Below are positions 1-9,811 of a stretch of DNA of 64,000 bases, in pieces; the first letter of the stretch is position 1, and each line of letters starts with the position of its first letter. Location: NCBI GenBank assembly GCA_964019415.1, contig OZ025882.1:816501-880500 (forward strand). The letters run 5' to 3'. Below the pieces are notes generated by a model that saw only the letters and a list, made by a program, of their open reading frames with translations, ran no database searches and was not told the DNA's origin. The translations under genes and the position numbers were made by a program. This stretch comes from Ianthella basta (taxonomy: Eukaryota > Porifera > Demospongiae > Verongiida > Ianthellidae).

Positions 1-2687
1 TTTGCAGCTGTTCGAAAATTCTTTCATTAAAGTACACAATGTAACTACAGGAAACAAGTACATATCCGCAAGTACAATTTGTACAAGAGACAGCTGTAAG
101 TGACCCATATATAGTGTGTGGACAGAGCTGCTGCATGGTGTCTAATGGAGTGGCAGATGCTCACATGTATGTTGTAGTTAGTATAAGAAATCATGTGAGA
201 AGCCACTCTTCCAATACTGCATCTACACGATCACTTACAAAGTGCAATAATAGAGGATATATAAATAACCTGTACGTTTATACTTACTATGATTATAATA
301 TATTTGGAGTTATCCTACAACTACACATCCACACAGCTGTATGAATAATTTAGGTAGAAACCTTTTTCAGTTGAAAATTGCGTACATCTTGTTCTGGTGT
401 GACAATGTAGCAGTAATTGCCAGTCCCACCATCTGTGAGTGGTACACAATGCCAATTGGAGCGAGACATCCAATACTCCCATGCACTTGTTACAGCAATG
501 GTACACACGCACACATGCATGAGTGACTCCATGCAGGTTTATGGTCATGCTCATGTTGAACTAGGGTCTCAGATTTATTATTGGCTTCAGTACTCAATTC
601 TCCATTGGCTGTTCTCTCAAAATGCACACCTTCGCTGTGCCTGAGTTCATTTGGTGCTGAGCACACTGTGTCATACATGTGGGCACCTGCATGTATAAAT
701 GTACACAGTACAGCATATATACCAATATATGTAGGACCTGCATGGAATTGTAGCCAAGCACACCTTCCAGTGGTGTTTGATGCTTCGTTCGCAGCCTGCA
801 AGCTATAATGACAGCTACTGTGACCACTGCTGTCACTGTAAGGACAGTGACAATCACCACCACCACTCCAGCCACCCATCCAGCCATGACTGGTGGAGGG
901 GTGGAGCCTGAGGAGGGGCCTGTATTCACTGGCCCACAATTCACTGCATGCAGAAAGGAGTAACTGTTAGTATTGCACTACAGTACCATGTGTACCTGCC
1001 TGCATACCTTCAACACTAACAATGGGAGAAGCACTTATAACCTTGTTAGGGTTTACTGTCAGTTCTGGTGAATAGCTCCCATAGGTGTAGTATGTGTGTG
1101 TATTCCCTGATGTACTGGTGGAAGCTATCAGAAAGAAAAAGCCTGGGTCTGGTCCAGGAGTGAAGCCCAAAACATCACCAGATGAGAAAGGGATGGGCTC
1201 ATCCACTGTCACTGATGCATGCAGTCACTGGTGTGTTGTATGTAACTGAAAGAGTTGCTGTAAAGTTGGCTGCAATGCTGAACCTAGCCCCTCCTGATGG
1301 TCTCCACACCTGCAGTATGTTGATGCAGCCTTGTACTGTACCTGTGTAATTACCTGATGGTACACCTGGTTCACCACCACCACAAGTCCCAGCAAGATGA
1401 AATGTTGTTATGTGTCCGCTGTCATTGAACTGAAGTGATGGGATGAGGACTTGCAGACCCTGAGGAATGTACTGGAGTGGGTCTGTCACTGGTCCGAACG
1501 CAGACATGCAAAGTCCTGTAATGTGTAAGAGATATATGTAGCTATATCAATCAATCAATCAATCATCATTATTAGAGTGCACCGCACCAAATGGTGCTAG
1601 GACACAATAGGTCCAACGCAGCACTAGAACACAAGAATAGCTACAAGGGATAATTCAACAGGAGAAATAAGAACAGAGTTGGGAACGTGGACAAAAAAGC
1701 ATGTGCTTACACACCAAAACGGGCACACCACAAAGAGGTAAGATGCTTTAGAATCCTAGGGTCAGTGCATGCTAGAGACAGTATAATAGCAGTCTGTTCA
1801 CTATGACTCTGCTCTTTAAATCTGTCCCAACGGTCAGCTTCTGGCTATATATATACCCACAACATTGTGAACTAGCTAGTTGGCATCAAATAACATACAA
1901 GATAAGACTCGACTGTAGAATACTCCTGTAAAAGGCCTATGTGGCTAGTTACTAGATGTCCCATAATCATGCACTTGCATATCATAGCATACCATATTAC
2001 ACATTATTTTAGTGCTTATAATGTGCCGGGCATACTTGGGCAACTGCCCCTGCATCACTGAAGATATTATATATAACAGGGAAAGACCTGATGAGTGATG
2101 AGAGCTATAGGTATATGACATGCACTCTAACCTGGTCGGATCATTTTAATTCAATCTATATTGTTTCCTTACCTAAATATATATATGCCCGTTTCGGTGT
2201 GTAAGTGCTTACTAAGTAACATGCTTTTTGGTCCACATCCCTACCTCTGTTCTTTTCTTCCCCTGTTGAACTAGTCTTTATGCTTGTGTTGTTATGTTAG
2301 TGCTACATTGGACCTCTTGTGTCCTAGCACCATTTGGTGCGGTGCACTCTAATAATGATTGAATTGAATTGAATTGAATTGAAATTGAATTGAATATAGC
2401 TAGCTACGTAGCTGAAATCGCCTCGTCAACAGCCAACAATGCAGTGTTTAGAATGGATGCTCCTCACAGTAGTTCTACCCTTCTCAACTCAATCACCCTC
2501 TTTCCTCCGCCTCCTCCCTCCCCCCCCCCCCCCCCCCCCGACCCGGCCACTCCGCGCGCGGTAGACTCAAGTGTATAAAACAGCCTAGCTACTCACCTTC
2601 CTCTTCCTGCGCCCCCACTCGAAGGAACGTGCACCAGAAGCAGCAAAGGTAGAAGAATACAACAGCTCTTTTGAAAGTCGAACTCAT
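1..2687 (-). CDS. RTK-like receptor gene, partial (kinase lies beyond the window), ectodomain exon frameshifted
   Basis: Minus-strand gene running off the left edge. Exon 1 (2687-2597, 91 nt, ends phase 1) encodes a signal peptide starting MSSTFKRAVVFFYL. Exon 2 (1515-1008) encodes the family ectodomain with SSGDVLGFTPGP and a terminal SVEG. Exon 3 (943-764) encodes a transmembrane helix rich in V/I/T followed by a basic stop-transfer. Later juxtamembrane sequence starts near 686 (motif HMYDTVCSAP) and ends at 386 with TPEQD before a GTACGC donor, as in the genes at 25-60 kb. Exon 2 is 508 nt, whereas frame-preserving paralogue exons are 498-504 nt. A duplicated TGCA at about 1214-1222 shifts the frame between VTYNTPVTA and VDEPIPFSS. 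The gene is a fresh pseudogene or carries a sequence error. The juxtamembrane exons resemble subfamily B, so the missing kinase domain may also lack the DFG Asp; that is inference. The donor of the exon starting at 686 was not resolved. Confidence 0.8.
1548..2395. mobile_element. Non-autonomous DNA element with long terminal inverted repeats, inside intron 1 of the first gene
   Basis: The left arm (about 1548-1730) contains TTAGAGTGCACCGCACC, then a block with TGCTAGGACACAA. The right arm (about 2187-2395) carries the reverse complement, ending in GGTGCGGTGCACTCTAA. The arms are about 180-200 bp and the inner 450 bp has no ORF. The outer ends run into TCAA/TTGAA simple repeats, so the target-site duplication cannot be fixed. 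No transposase is encoded. Long TIRs and no ORF fit a MITE-like non-autonomous transposon; the superfamily was not determined. Confidence 0.75.
2520..2539. repeat. Poly-C tract, 20 bases
   Basis: Uninterrupted C run in intron 1 of the first gene, just downstream of exon 1 on the minus strand, so it reads as poly-G in the transcript. Intron 1 of the subfamily B genes carries similar runs near 28627-28644, 36742-36756, 48768-48782 and 59737-59752. Confidence 0.9.
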
Positions 2688-3240
2688 CTTGAGCTCCGAC
2701 CCTGTTCTGATGACAGTGGATGCACCAGACGCGCAAGAATTTGAGACAAGATGACAGTGACTTCCGCGGGGTAGACCCATGAGTATAAATAGGACTATAC
2801 AATAGCTGTGAGAAACCACATTTGTTTGAAACACTCCTGTTTCCGGTGTCACAGGGCGTATAGACTATTCCTTCGTGCATTTCATGTGCAGATTTTGGGC
2901 GAGGTATTATAAAATATGGCAGTCAAGACATATAGTCGTTATAATTATTCTCATCATGCATGCACTATATATTGAAATTCACCTAGCTATATATTCCTAT
3001 AATCCTAAAACTAGCACTAGCTATGAAGAGTTGGTGCACTTGCAGGACTATGCCCACCTCCACATGTGGCTGTTACTGGGAAATCTGGTGCCATGTATAC
3101 CGAGAACAGATTCAACATCCAATTCAATTTCAATTTGATTACACAGCAGGTCACAAAAGAAAGTGACTCAGTTCAGTCAGAAATACAAAAGCAGCGTATT
3201 ATGTTCTTCACTCATTCACTCGTGTACAACACTACTCTAG
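2688..3240. other. Intergenic region between two minus-strand receptor genes
   Basis: Holds the presumed promoter of the gene ending at 2687 and the 3' flank of the gene that stops at 3241. I see no exon of the receptor family, no RNA gene and no clear repeat. Short open frames here lack homology to anything recognised. Confidence 0.5.
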
Positions 3241-6200
3241 CTAAGAGTTCACCCAGTTCACACTTTGCACAGTATGCTGATACACGGTTTGCAGGTCTTG
3301 GTAGAGTGCAGTGCCCTCTTCGAGAGGTGCACCCAACTCTGCTGCACGGGGGGATGTTTCCATGTTCTCCTTCGTCCAGGCAAGGAGAAGCTCTTCACTG
3401 GTTTGTGTGAGAGTGCAGTGAAGGGCAGTGGCCTCTGGCCTCATGGAGTGCTGTGGATTCCTACAGCACAGGGGAAGAAACAATGGACATGTGTAAGATT
3501 AACCGAAGTTAAATTGTTCACTTATCCTCCTAGCTTCTCCCCTCCTCACCAGCAGTCCACCATAATGGCATACACTGCCTTCGGACAGCCAGGGGGAGGA
3601 GGCTGGCAGTAACCCGTTTGAAAAGCTGTAGTAATAATCTGATGGAAATGAGAGAGTATAGTGTCAATTAATTAGAGCCAATTACCTACCCACCAGACTG
3701 CACGAATTACGAAGAGCAAGTGCAAGCAAGCAGGCCTCTTCACTGAGGTCTTACATCCTCAGGTGACATGTCTTCAAATGGCTTGTGTCCCAGTGACCAT
3801 ATCTCATACATCAGCATCCCATAGCTCCATACATCACTGCTGGTGCTGTATTTCCTGTACAAAACAGCCTCGGGAGCTGTCCACTTCAGAGGGATTTGCC
3901 CACCCCTGGTCATATAATATGATTCTTCATCTAGGTCACGACTCATTCCAAAATCAGAAATCTATAGATTGGAAAGGGGATTGGCAATGTGCAAGGTGTA
4001 ATGTAGAATAGTTTGTACTCATCCGCACATGTAGATCCATGGGGATATGCTGGTTTGCCCATATGCATGTTAAGCTTAGAGAGGTCTCTTCTCTCACTCC
4101 TTCTTACTTTGCAATTGTGCTCCTTGTCCAACAAAATGTTCCTTGCAGCAATGTCTCTGTGGACAAAGGACTTACCAGCCAGATATGACAGACCCTCAGC
4201 CACCTGGCAACAGAACTTGAGCAGTGTGGTGGGGAGGGCTGTGTCATTTGGCTGAACCCTATCATATGTAATTAACAGAACAGGAATGCAATTCATCACA
4301 AACTTGCCTCTAATGTTCGTAACAAAGCAAGCACTGAGTGCACACCCATGGCCACGTACAGGTAAATCTTAATACAATACAGCCAAACCTACCGTTGTCT
4401 CAGGTCGAGCAAGTGGTCCCTCAGGTCTCCTCCAGGAAGAAACTCCATCAACATCATCATCTGTACAGGAAGTGGGCAGAAGGCCATGCTCTAATGGTTG
4501 TATGCATTGCTCAGCTAACAGAAGTGTGGTTATGGTACTTTAATTGTCATACTTTACTCTTTACTATCAGCACTCAAGTGTTTCTATCATAATAATTACT
4601 ATGGAGTCCCTCACTTGTTTTCCACGGATGACCACTCCCACCAGACGGACAATGTGTTTGTGTCTAAATTGTCCCAAGATGGCCGCCTCCTGCAGCAGCT
4701 TCACCCTCTCCTCCTGAGGAGCTCCCTTCTTCACCAACTTCACTGCCACATCCACAGGGCCATGTGGAGTCTGCAGTTCTCCTTTGTACACCTCACCAAA
4801 CTGTCCTGCCCCCAGCTGGGATGACATGGTCACACACGAGGGCAGGATCTCCTGGTACTTGTACTGAGACATTTGTGAGTAGATGTCCTCCTCTGTAGAG
4901 TGTGGTTCCCAGTATGTGTCTACTTCAGTTGATATATTCTCATACAGACAACACTCAATTCCCTCAGGAAGCTGCAAGTCAGTAAAAATAGCCAGAATAA
5001 TAGCACTGATTGCACAATTCAAACATGATGAACTCAACACAAACTAATAATAAGCTGATATTAAATGATAATAATAATAATAAGGAAACAGAAGCACAGT
5101 AAATACATAACTCCAGGCTAAATGCACCATCTCAAAGTGTTCCTACTATCATACAATTACCTCTTCACACCACACTCCCACCTACCCCAGGTTGGGGAGT
5201 GCTAGTCCCCAGTGGCACACTGCCAACTGCGCCTGAGTTGACCCTTGCATAATTGAGCTCTAGATCTGCATAAACATCCATGGCTGCAGCAAGTAAGATT
5301 GACAGTACACATTCAGCCATCAACAACTGTGAGACTGCATGCCTGTACATCTTATTGTGGCAATGCTTTAGCATGCGGGCACTCACAAGAGCTGCTAGCT
5401 CTACCAAAACTGGAGCTAACAGGAGGTTCATATTCATAGTGAGGGGTCGAGTCACTTCTTGTCAAGCCAATGGTGCTAAATGTTTGGGTAACTGCATGAG
5501 AGTGAGAAAGTAAATGAAATACTCTGCATTGGATAACTGTGCCATACTGTATATCTCCATTGATGGAATGCACACACTGTATATGAAGTTGTGTCTGCTT
5601 TTATAAGGCTATCAGAAAGCACATGCACACATGTACATATGTACACACACATGTACACACATACACACATGTACATATGCACACACACATGTATGCACAC
5701 ACACATGTACACACATACACACACACACGCACGCACACACGCACGTACACACACACACACACCTTTCTTTGTCTTGCGCTGTGAGTGGATCAGACTCCTA
5801 ATGTGGTATGTGATGGCAGCAGCTACAACAAGCACTGTGACGACAATCACCACCACTCCACCTACCACACCAGCCACCATTTCAGCCATGATTGGATTAG
5901 TATTATTGGGATCACGAAGACAATCCACTGCAGAATGGAGCAGTATCTGCTGTACACAATACATCACAAAGTTTAATACACTGTCTACATGCGTTGTATG
6001 CATACCTACCTTCCACACAAAGGATGGGAGAAGCACTAACTCTCCTGCTGCTTGCAGTTATGAGCTCTGTTGAATAGCTCCAATAGGTGCAGCATGTGTG
6101 TGTGCTCCCGGCTATACTGGAGGAATCTGTGAAATATAGGGTAGACACTGCATATCTGAAAGGACAAGTCATGCAAGTGTGTACCAAGATATTGGTATCA

Positions 6201-6526
6201 TCAGAAAGGATATGTGCTCATGCAACATCATCATCTTTCAGTTGCATTCACGATATATAGTTTTTACAGCTCAATGACATGCTAACTTCTCTCAATACAG
6301 TCAGCAATGTTATTAAACTGGCTAGCTATTGTCCTTCAGCCGCCGCGCTGAGATGCTTGCACAGCACACATATTCTCACCTTCTGCAACACTCAGGGTCC
6401 ACATCAGGGGTATAGCTAGCTATTAAAACAGCACCGGTGTAGCTACCCACCTTGCGCCATGGCTCGAAGGCGCCACAAGTAGCAGAGAGAGACAAGCAAA
6501 ATGGCTAGGCCTCTTTCGTGACACAT
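3241..6526 (-). CDS. RTK-like receptor with a complete kinase domain and a strongly shortened ectodomain (550 aa)
   Basis: Eleven exons with canonical splice sites: 6526-6451, 6126-6010, 5927-5763, 5491-5387, 5283-5186, 4971-4615, 4460-4393, 4258-4108, 3961-3755, 3638-3550, 3460-3241. They sum to 1653 nt, an open frame of 550 codons plus stop. Residues 1-25 form a signal peptide (core [11 protein letters not shown]). The ectodomain is only about 39 residues ([10 protein letters not shown] to CVEG). TM is about 81-103. The kinase exons begin at 188 with juxtamembrane [10 protein letters not shown] and EEDIYSQM; P-loop [12 protein letters not shown] is near 240, VAVK Lys265, [11 protein letters not shown]sp364, SDFG Asp382, then [18 protein letters not shown] and a C-lobe with [16 protein letters not shown]. 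All catalytic residues are present, so activity is expected. The ligand is unknown. Confidence 0.9.
5632..5762. repeat. CA-rich microsatellite abutting a splice donor
   Basis: Imperfect ACACAC/ACATGTACAC repeat. On the gene strand it reads GTGTGTGT and starts exactly at the 5' splice site of the transmembrane exon ending at 5763. The copy at 16085-16263 is longer, with a CGCACGCA block. Confidence 0.85.
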
Positions 6527-6586
6527 CTCAACCGATCAATCTCGCCCGCCTGTCCTGATCGATGCACCATGCAGTCTAGTGCAGGA

Positions 6587-6593
6587 ATTTATA
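6587..6593 (-). promoter_or_regulatory. Possible TATA box (TATAAAT) of the gene starting at 6526
   Basis: TATAAAT on the minus strand, about 60 bp upstream of the predicted ATG at 6526. The same motif lies at 17088-17094 upstream of the duplicate ATG at 17027. Position is plausible for a short 5' UTR; there is no direct transcript evidence. Confidence 0.35.
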
Positions 6594-6752
6594 ACCTCAG
6601 ACATAACCGCGAAGCGTCCGGTTCGCATGCCAGTGCATGATAAACTTGCCGTGAAATTCGAACCCCATTGAAGCGCCTCACGTACCCCAGTCAGCTCTTG
6701 TTCTCATCACGTCCTAACCGCAAACAATAGTTCGTAAATTTTTTCGCGGGTG

Positions 6753-6921
6753 AGTACAGCGGGTTTATGTAACCTTGCAACAGTTCCCACACCATGGGCA
6801 GCCGTTACCTAGGATAAGGACTGGTACTGTACACAACTGTTATATGTCACTCTGTTCGTATCCTAGGTAATGACTACCCAGGTATGGGAACTGTTGTAAG
6901 GTTGCATAAATCCACTGTACT
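6753..6921. mobile_element. MITE-like hairpin element, about 169 bp (copy 1)
   Basis: The left arm starts AGTACAGCGGGTTTATG. The right arm ends with its near complement, through AAATCCACTGTACT. The arms are about 60 bp with several mismatches around a loop of about 50 bp that has no ORF. The second copy at 17254-17422 belongs to the segmental duplication, so it is not independent evidence of mobility. Confidence 0.7.
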
Positions 6922-7415
6922 GTCAGCTGAGTGCGGAGTAGCATGCGGAATAGCACCGCAGCTTTCTTTAGCTAGTCCAACGACTGCTGGCATCTACAAT
7001 GCAGTTCTGTACATGGATGTGTGAATGTGTGTGTGAATGGAGGAGGGACGAGAGGGGGGGGGGGGGGGGGGGGGATTAAGTATACAGGGCGTGTATTAGA
7101 ATAGACATTCAAGCTGTAGGGGTCATTAGTATTAGCTCAACTCAATCCTAGCTGAAAAGTACATTGTGCATGAAGTGGAAAGTGCAAATAAGTGCTCTGA
7201 CACTAGAGACTAAGGGAGTACACAACATGGCCTTTAGAATGTGAATCACAGCTCTGGGAGTGGATCAATAGCTAGCTACTGTACTTTTGGAGTGTCTCTG
7301 GTGTCACTGGTAAAGTATGTATACAGTTTAATCTATATACAGTTCAGTGTTGTTCAATTCACAATCTCATTCAAAGACAACCACAGTATACTGTACTTTG
7401 TATGTAATTGCATCC

Positions 7416-7499
7416 ACAGAAGTAGACAAATACTGGGGACCACATGCACTCATCAGAGAATGACATCTACTGACAAATCTCAAAGCACACGTACCAGGG
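7416..7499 (+). pseudogene. Decayed relic of the receptor juxtamembrane exon on the plus strand (copy 1)
   Basis: The DNA aligns, with small indels, to the exon part coding [20 protein letters not shown]: it has GAAGTAGACAAATACTGGGG, then a match to the GACATCTACT block, then CAAATCT and CACACGTACCAG. The frame is broken, for example by TGA in the middle. Neighbouring exons are not recognisable. It lies on the strand opposite to the surrounding gene. An identical relic sits at 17912-17995 in the duplicated block. Confidence 0.65.
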
Positions 7500-9000
7500 T
7501 GTCCCTAGCTACAAGTAGACTGATTTGGAGGTAAGATATAGGATAATCAAAGGATCTAACAGATTGTGCCTCGCTGAAGGGTATGGAGTGGAATTGCAGA
7601 GTTCTTATGGTATTAGCTATGCGGCAGTACAGTCAGTGAAGAAGAAAGTTCATCAAGGCGATAACTGGTTAATGGTAGTGCTGCTGTATAGAACGTATAC
7701 AGCATCGAACATGCAGTTCACAAACTAGCACGCTGTTCCATTGGGAACACTGTTGGGGTAGCTGAGTAGACCTGATCCAGCTACATTACTGTACTACCGC
7801 AGTTTGAACTATTGTATATGCATAACTGTATTGTCAGGTGAACATACGTGATCCAGCTACGTGACGTCTTTATTGCCCGCTCACGTGAGCTGCATCGCTG
7901 TAGCGCTGGAACTATGTGGTTAGCCTACTATAGAGCTCTACCTCCCTCCCACCCCGCGTACATAGCTAGTCAGGCCTATATTTGACCCTTATCGAGAGGC
8001 TGGGCACGTGACCTACTTGTGTAGCGTGCTCTTAAATGTGGCACAGTCCCGACCTCAGGAACGCGTGGGGCGCGATATGCACTAGGCTCAATACATCTAT
8101 AGCTACGTACGTAGGTGAACTAGCTACGTGAGCACGAGGAAGATATTTCTACACGCCGAAGATTCATATGGTAGCACCAAAGGCATAGCAAGGGAGATTT
8201 AATACGTACTGTTCTGTAGCTCGTCCCACTCTCCGTTTAGCTAGCTATAGCTATACAGCTATACAGCTATATGGTCTAGGCCAAGGCAAGGCTGACACAC
8301 TGTGCCTTTAGCCCAATAAGATCAGAACAATGGTTACCTTCAACACTTCGCCTTCCGACTGTGCAAGTGAATAGGAACAACATGCACAAAATTATACCAG
8401 CCGTGCCCTCAGAACGTGCTCATATCAGTATCATCAGTAGCTAGCCATAGCTACTCTGTTCAGTAGGTCGTTACCATGACTACCCATGTATACACACACA
8501 CATGCAGCATGGCATGTTTGGCTGCAGTGCTCAGTGTGTTTCTTGTTATGCTCTTTTACCAACAGAGCCATTATTGTGATAAATCTATCTACGCAGTGTG
8601 TCCACCAATTCATGCATGTATTGTGCAGTCATCCCTGCATACCGTACACACACAAGTGCACCTACTAATTCTACCTGCAATCTAGTGCTAGTACTGTCAT
8701 GATGGTCCAACCTCATGTAGTTGTGCTGTCATGTAAACAAGGCTTTGCAAATGGTTGTTGTGTATTTGGTTCATATGACTCACCACTGTGAATGGGCTTC
8801 TTCACCTGTTCTGCATGTGGTGTGCATGTTCACTGTGTTGTGCGTGTGTATTGTGTACACAGATGTGTAGCACTGTGTGATAGTGTCAATCCATGAACAG
8901 GCAGCAAATCATGCACAGGGATAATTGTACACTATATATGTTTATACATATGCTGTGTATATGTATACTTCATCCCAGGCCATCAATACATCCCAGGCCA

Positions 9001-9058
9001 TCAATATTGTACAACTGCACATACCATGACCATGGCATGTGCAGTTGTACAATATTGA
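9001..9058. repeat. 58-bp near-perfect palindrome (copy 1)
   Basis: Arms of at least 22 bp, TCAATATTGTACAACTGCAC on the left and its complement on the right, around a short CCATG-ac-CATGG centre. It is preceded by a tandem CATCCCAGGCCATCAATA repeat. Copies at 12885-12942 (inverted) and 19497-19554 come from the segmental duplication. Confidence 0.85.
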
Positions 9059-9170
9059 GTAGCATATTGACATCACAGGCACATTGCCATAATGTGGCTA
9101 CTTACAGTTAGAAAATGTTTCTCTTGGCACAACCATGAAACAATACAAATTGAATGTCTTGTCCTTGAGA

Positions 9171-9782
9171 CTATTTACAGAGCACTATTATTGGTACTGA
9201 CGCTGTATTACTATACATGGTTTGCAGGTCTTGGTAGAGTGCAGTGCCCTCTTCGAGAGGTGCACCCAATTCTGCTGCACGGGGGGATGTTTCCATGTCC
9301 TCCTTCGTCCAGGCAAGGAGGAACCCTTCACTGGTTTGTGTGAGGGTATAGTGAAGGGCATTGGCATCTGGCCTCATGGAGTACTTTGGATTCCTACACA
9401 ACACAGGGGAGCAGCACAATGGACATGTGTGTGTCCTTCAGTGTGTTGAGTGTGTTGTAACAATTGACAACTAATAATCCCCCTCCCCAATGTACTCCTC
9501 ACCAGCAGTCCACCATGATGGCATACACTGCCCTTGGACAGCCAGGGGGAGGAGGCTGGCAGTAGCCATTCTGAAGAGCTGTATTAACAATCTATTGTCA
9601 GGAGAAATAGTGGTGTTGAATTTAAAACAGTTACCTATGTATAGCCAGACTACAATATTACATCGAGCAAGTTACAAGCAGATCTTACATCCTCAGGTGA
9701 CATGTCTCCAAATGGCTTGTGTCCCAGTGACCATATCTCATACATCAGCATCCCATAGCTCCATACATCACTACTTGTGCTG
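9171..9782 (-). pseudogene. 3'-terminal fragment of a receptor kinase gene (copy of the gene ending at 19667)
   Basis: Contains only the last exon (9393-9171, NPKYSMRPDANALHYTLT to the stop), the exon 9591-9503 (QPPPPGC ... IMVDCW) and part of the activation-loop/F-helix exon (9782-9689, ending toward [16 protein letters not shown]). The rest is cut off at the rearrangement junction near 9783. It is almost identical to 19667-20278. Without N-lobe, promoter or signal exon it cannot make a receptor. Confidence 0.85.
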
Positions 9783-9811
9783 TAGCTAGCTATAGCTATA
9801 CAGCTATACAG
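9783..9811. other. 29-bp templated filler at a rearrangement junction
   Basis: These 29 bases are identical to 8238-8266 (TAGCTAGCTATAGCTATACA start), a sequence 1.5 kb away. They join the end of the direct duplicate (up to about 9784, sharing TA) to the start of the inverted segment at 9811 (sharing G). A copied-in filler with 1-2 bp microhomology is typical of template-switching repair. Confidence 0.75.

Larger units (their letters stand above)
3409..8070 (+). repeat. Duplicated segment A, copy 1
   Basis: About 4.7 kb nearly identical to 13872-18566 (offset 10463 at the left, 10496-10501 further right because of microsatellite length differences). It contains the 550-aa receptor gene except most of its last exon, whose 3' part lies left of the boundary. 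Confidence 0.85.
6594..9170. other. Gene-poor spacer upstream of the receptor gene, with hairpin elements and an exon relic
   Basis: No intact gene seen. It contains the MITE at 6753-6921, a poly-G run at about 7054-7074, a decayed plus-strand kinase-exon relic at 7416-7499, TAGC/CTAT-rich sequence at 8238-8275 and a palindrome at 9001-9058. A 69-codon open frame at 8476-8685 recurs in each copy of this block but shows no coding support beyond being open. The spacer is duplicated at about 17095-19666. Confidence 0.6.
8071..9782 (+). repeat. Triplicated segment B, copy 1 (direct)
   Basis: Nearly identical to 18567-20278 and, as reverse complement, to about 12161-13872. Coordinates convert by +10496 to the third copy, and inverted coordinates sum to 32439 with the third copy. 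It holds the palindrome and the 3' exons of the downstream kinase gene. Confidence 0.85.

Noticed and set aside
8476..8685. 69-codon open frame with a hydrophobic stretch, present in all copies of segment B
   Set aside because: The copies are nearly identical because the DNA was duplicated recently, so conservation is no evidence. There is no recognisable domain, and a second overlapping frame is equally open.
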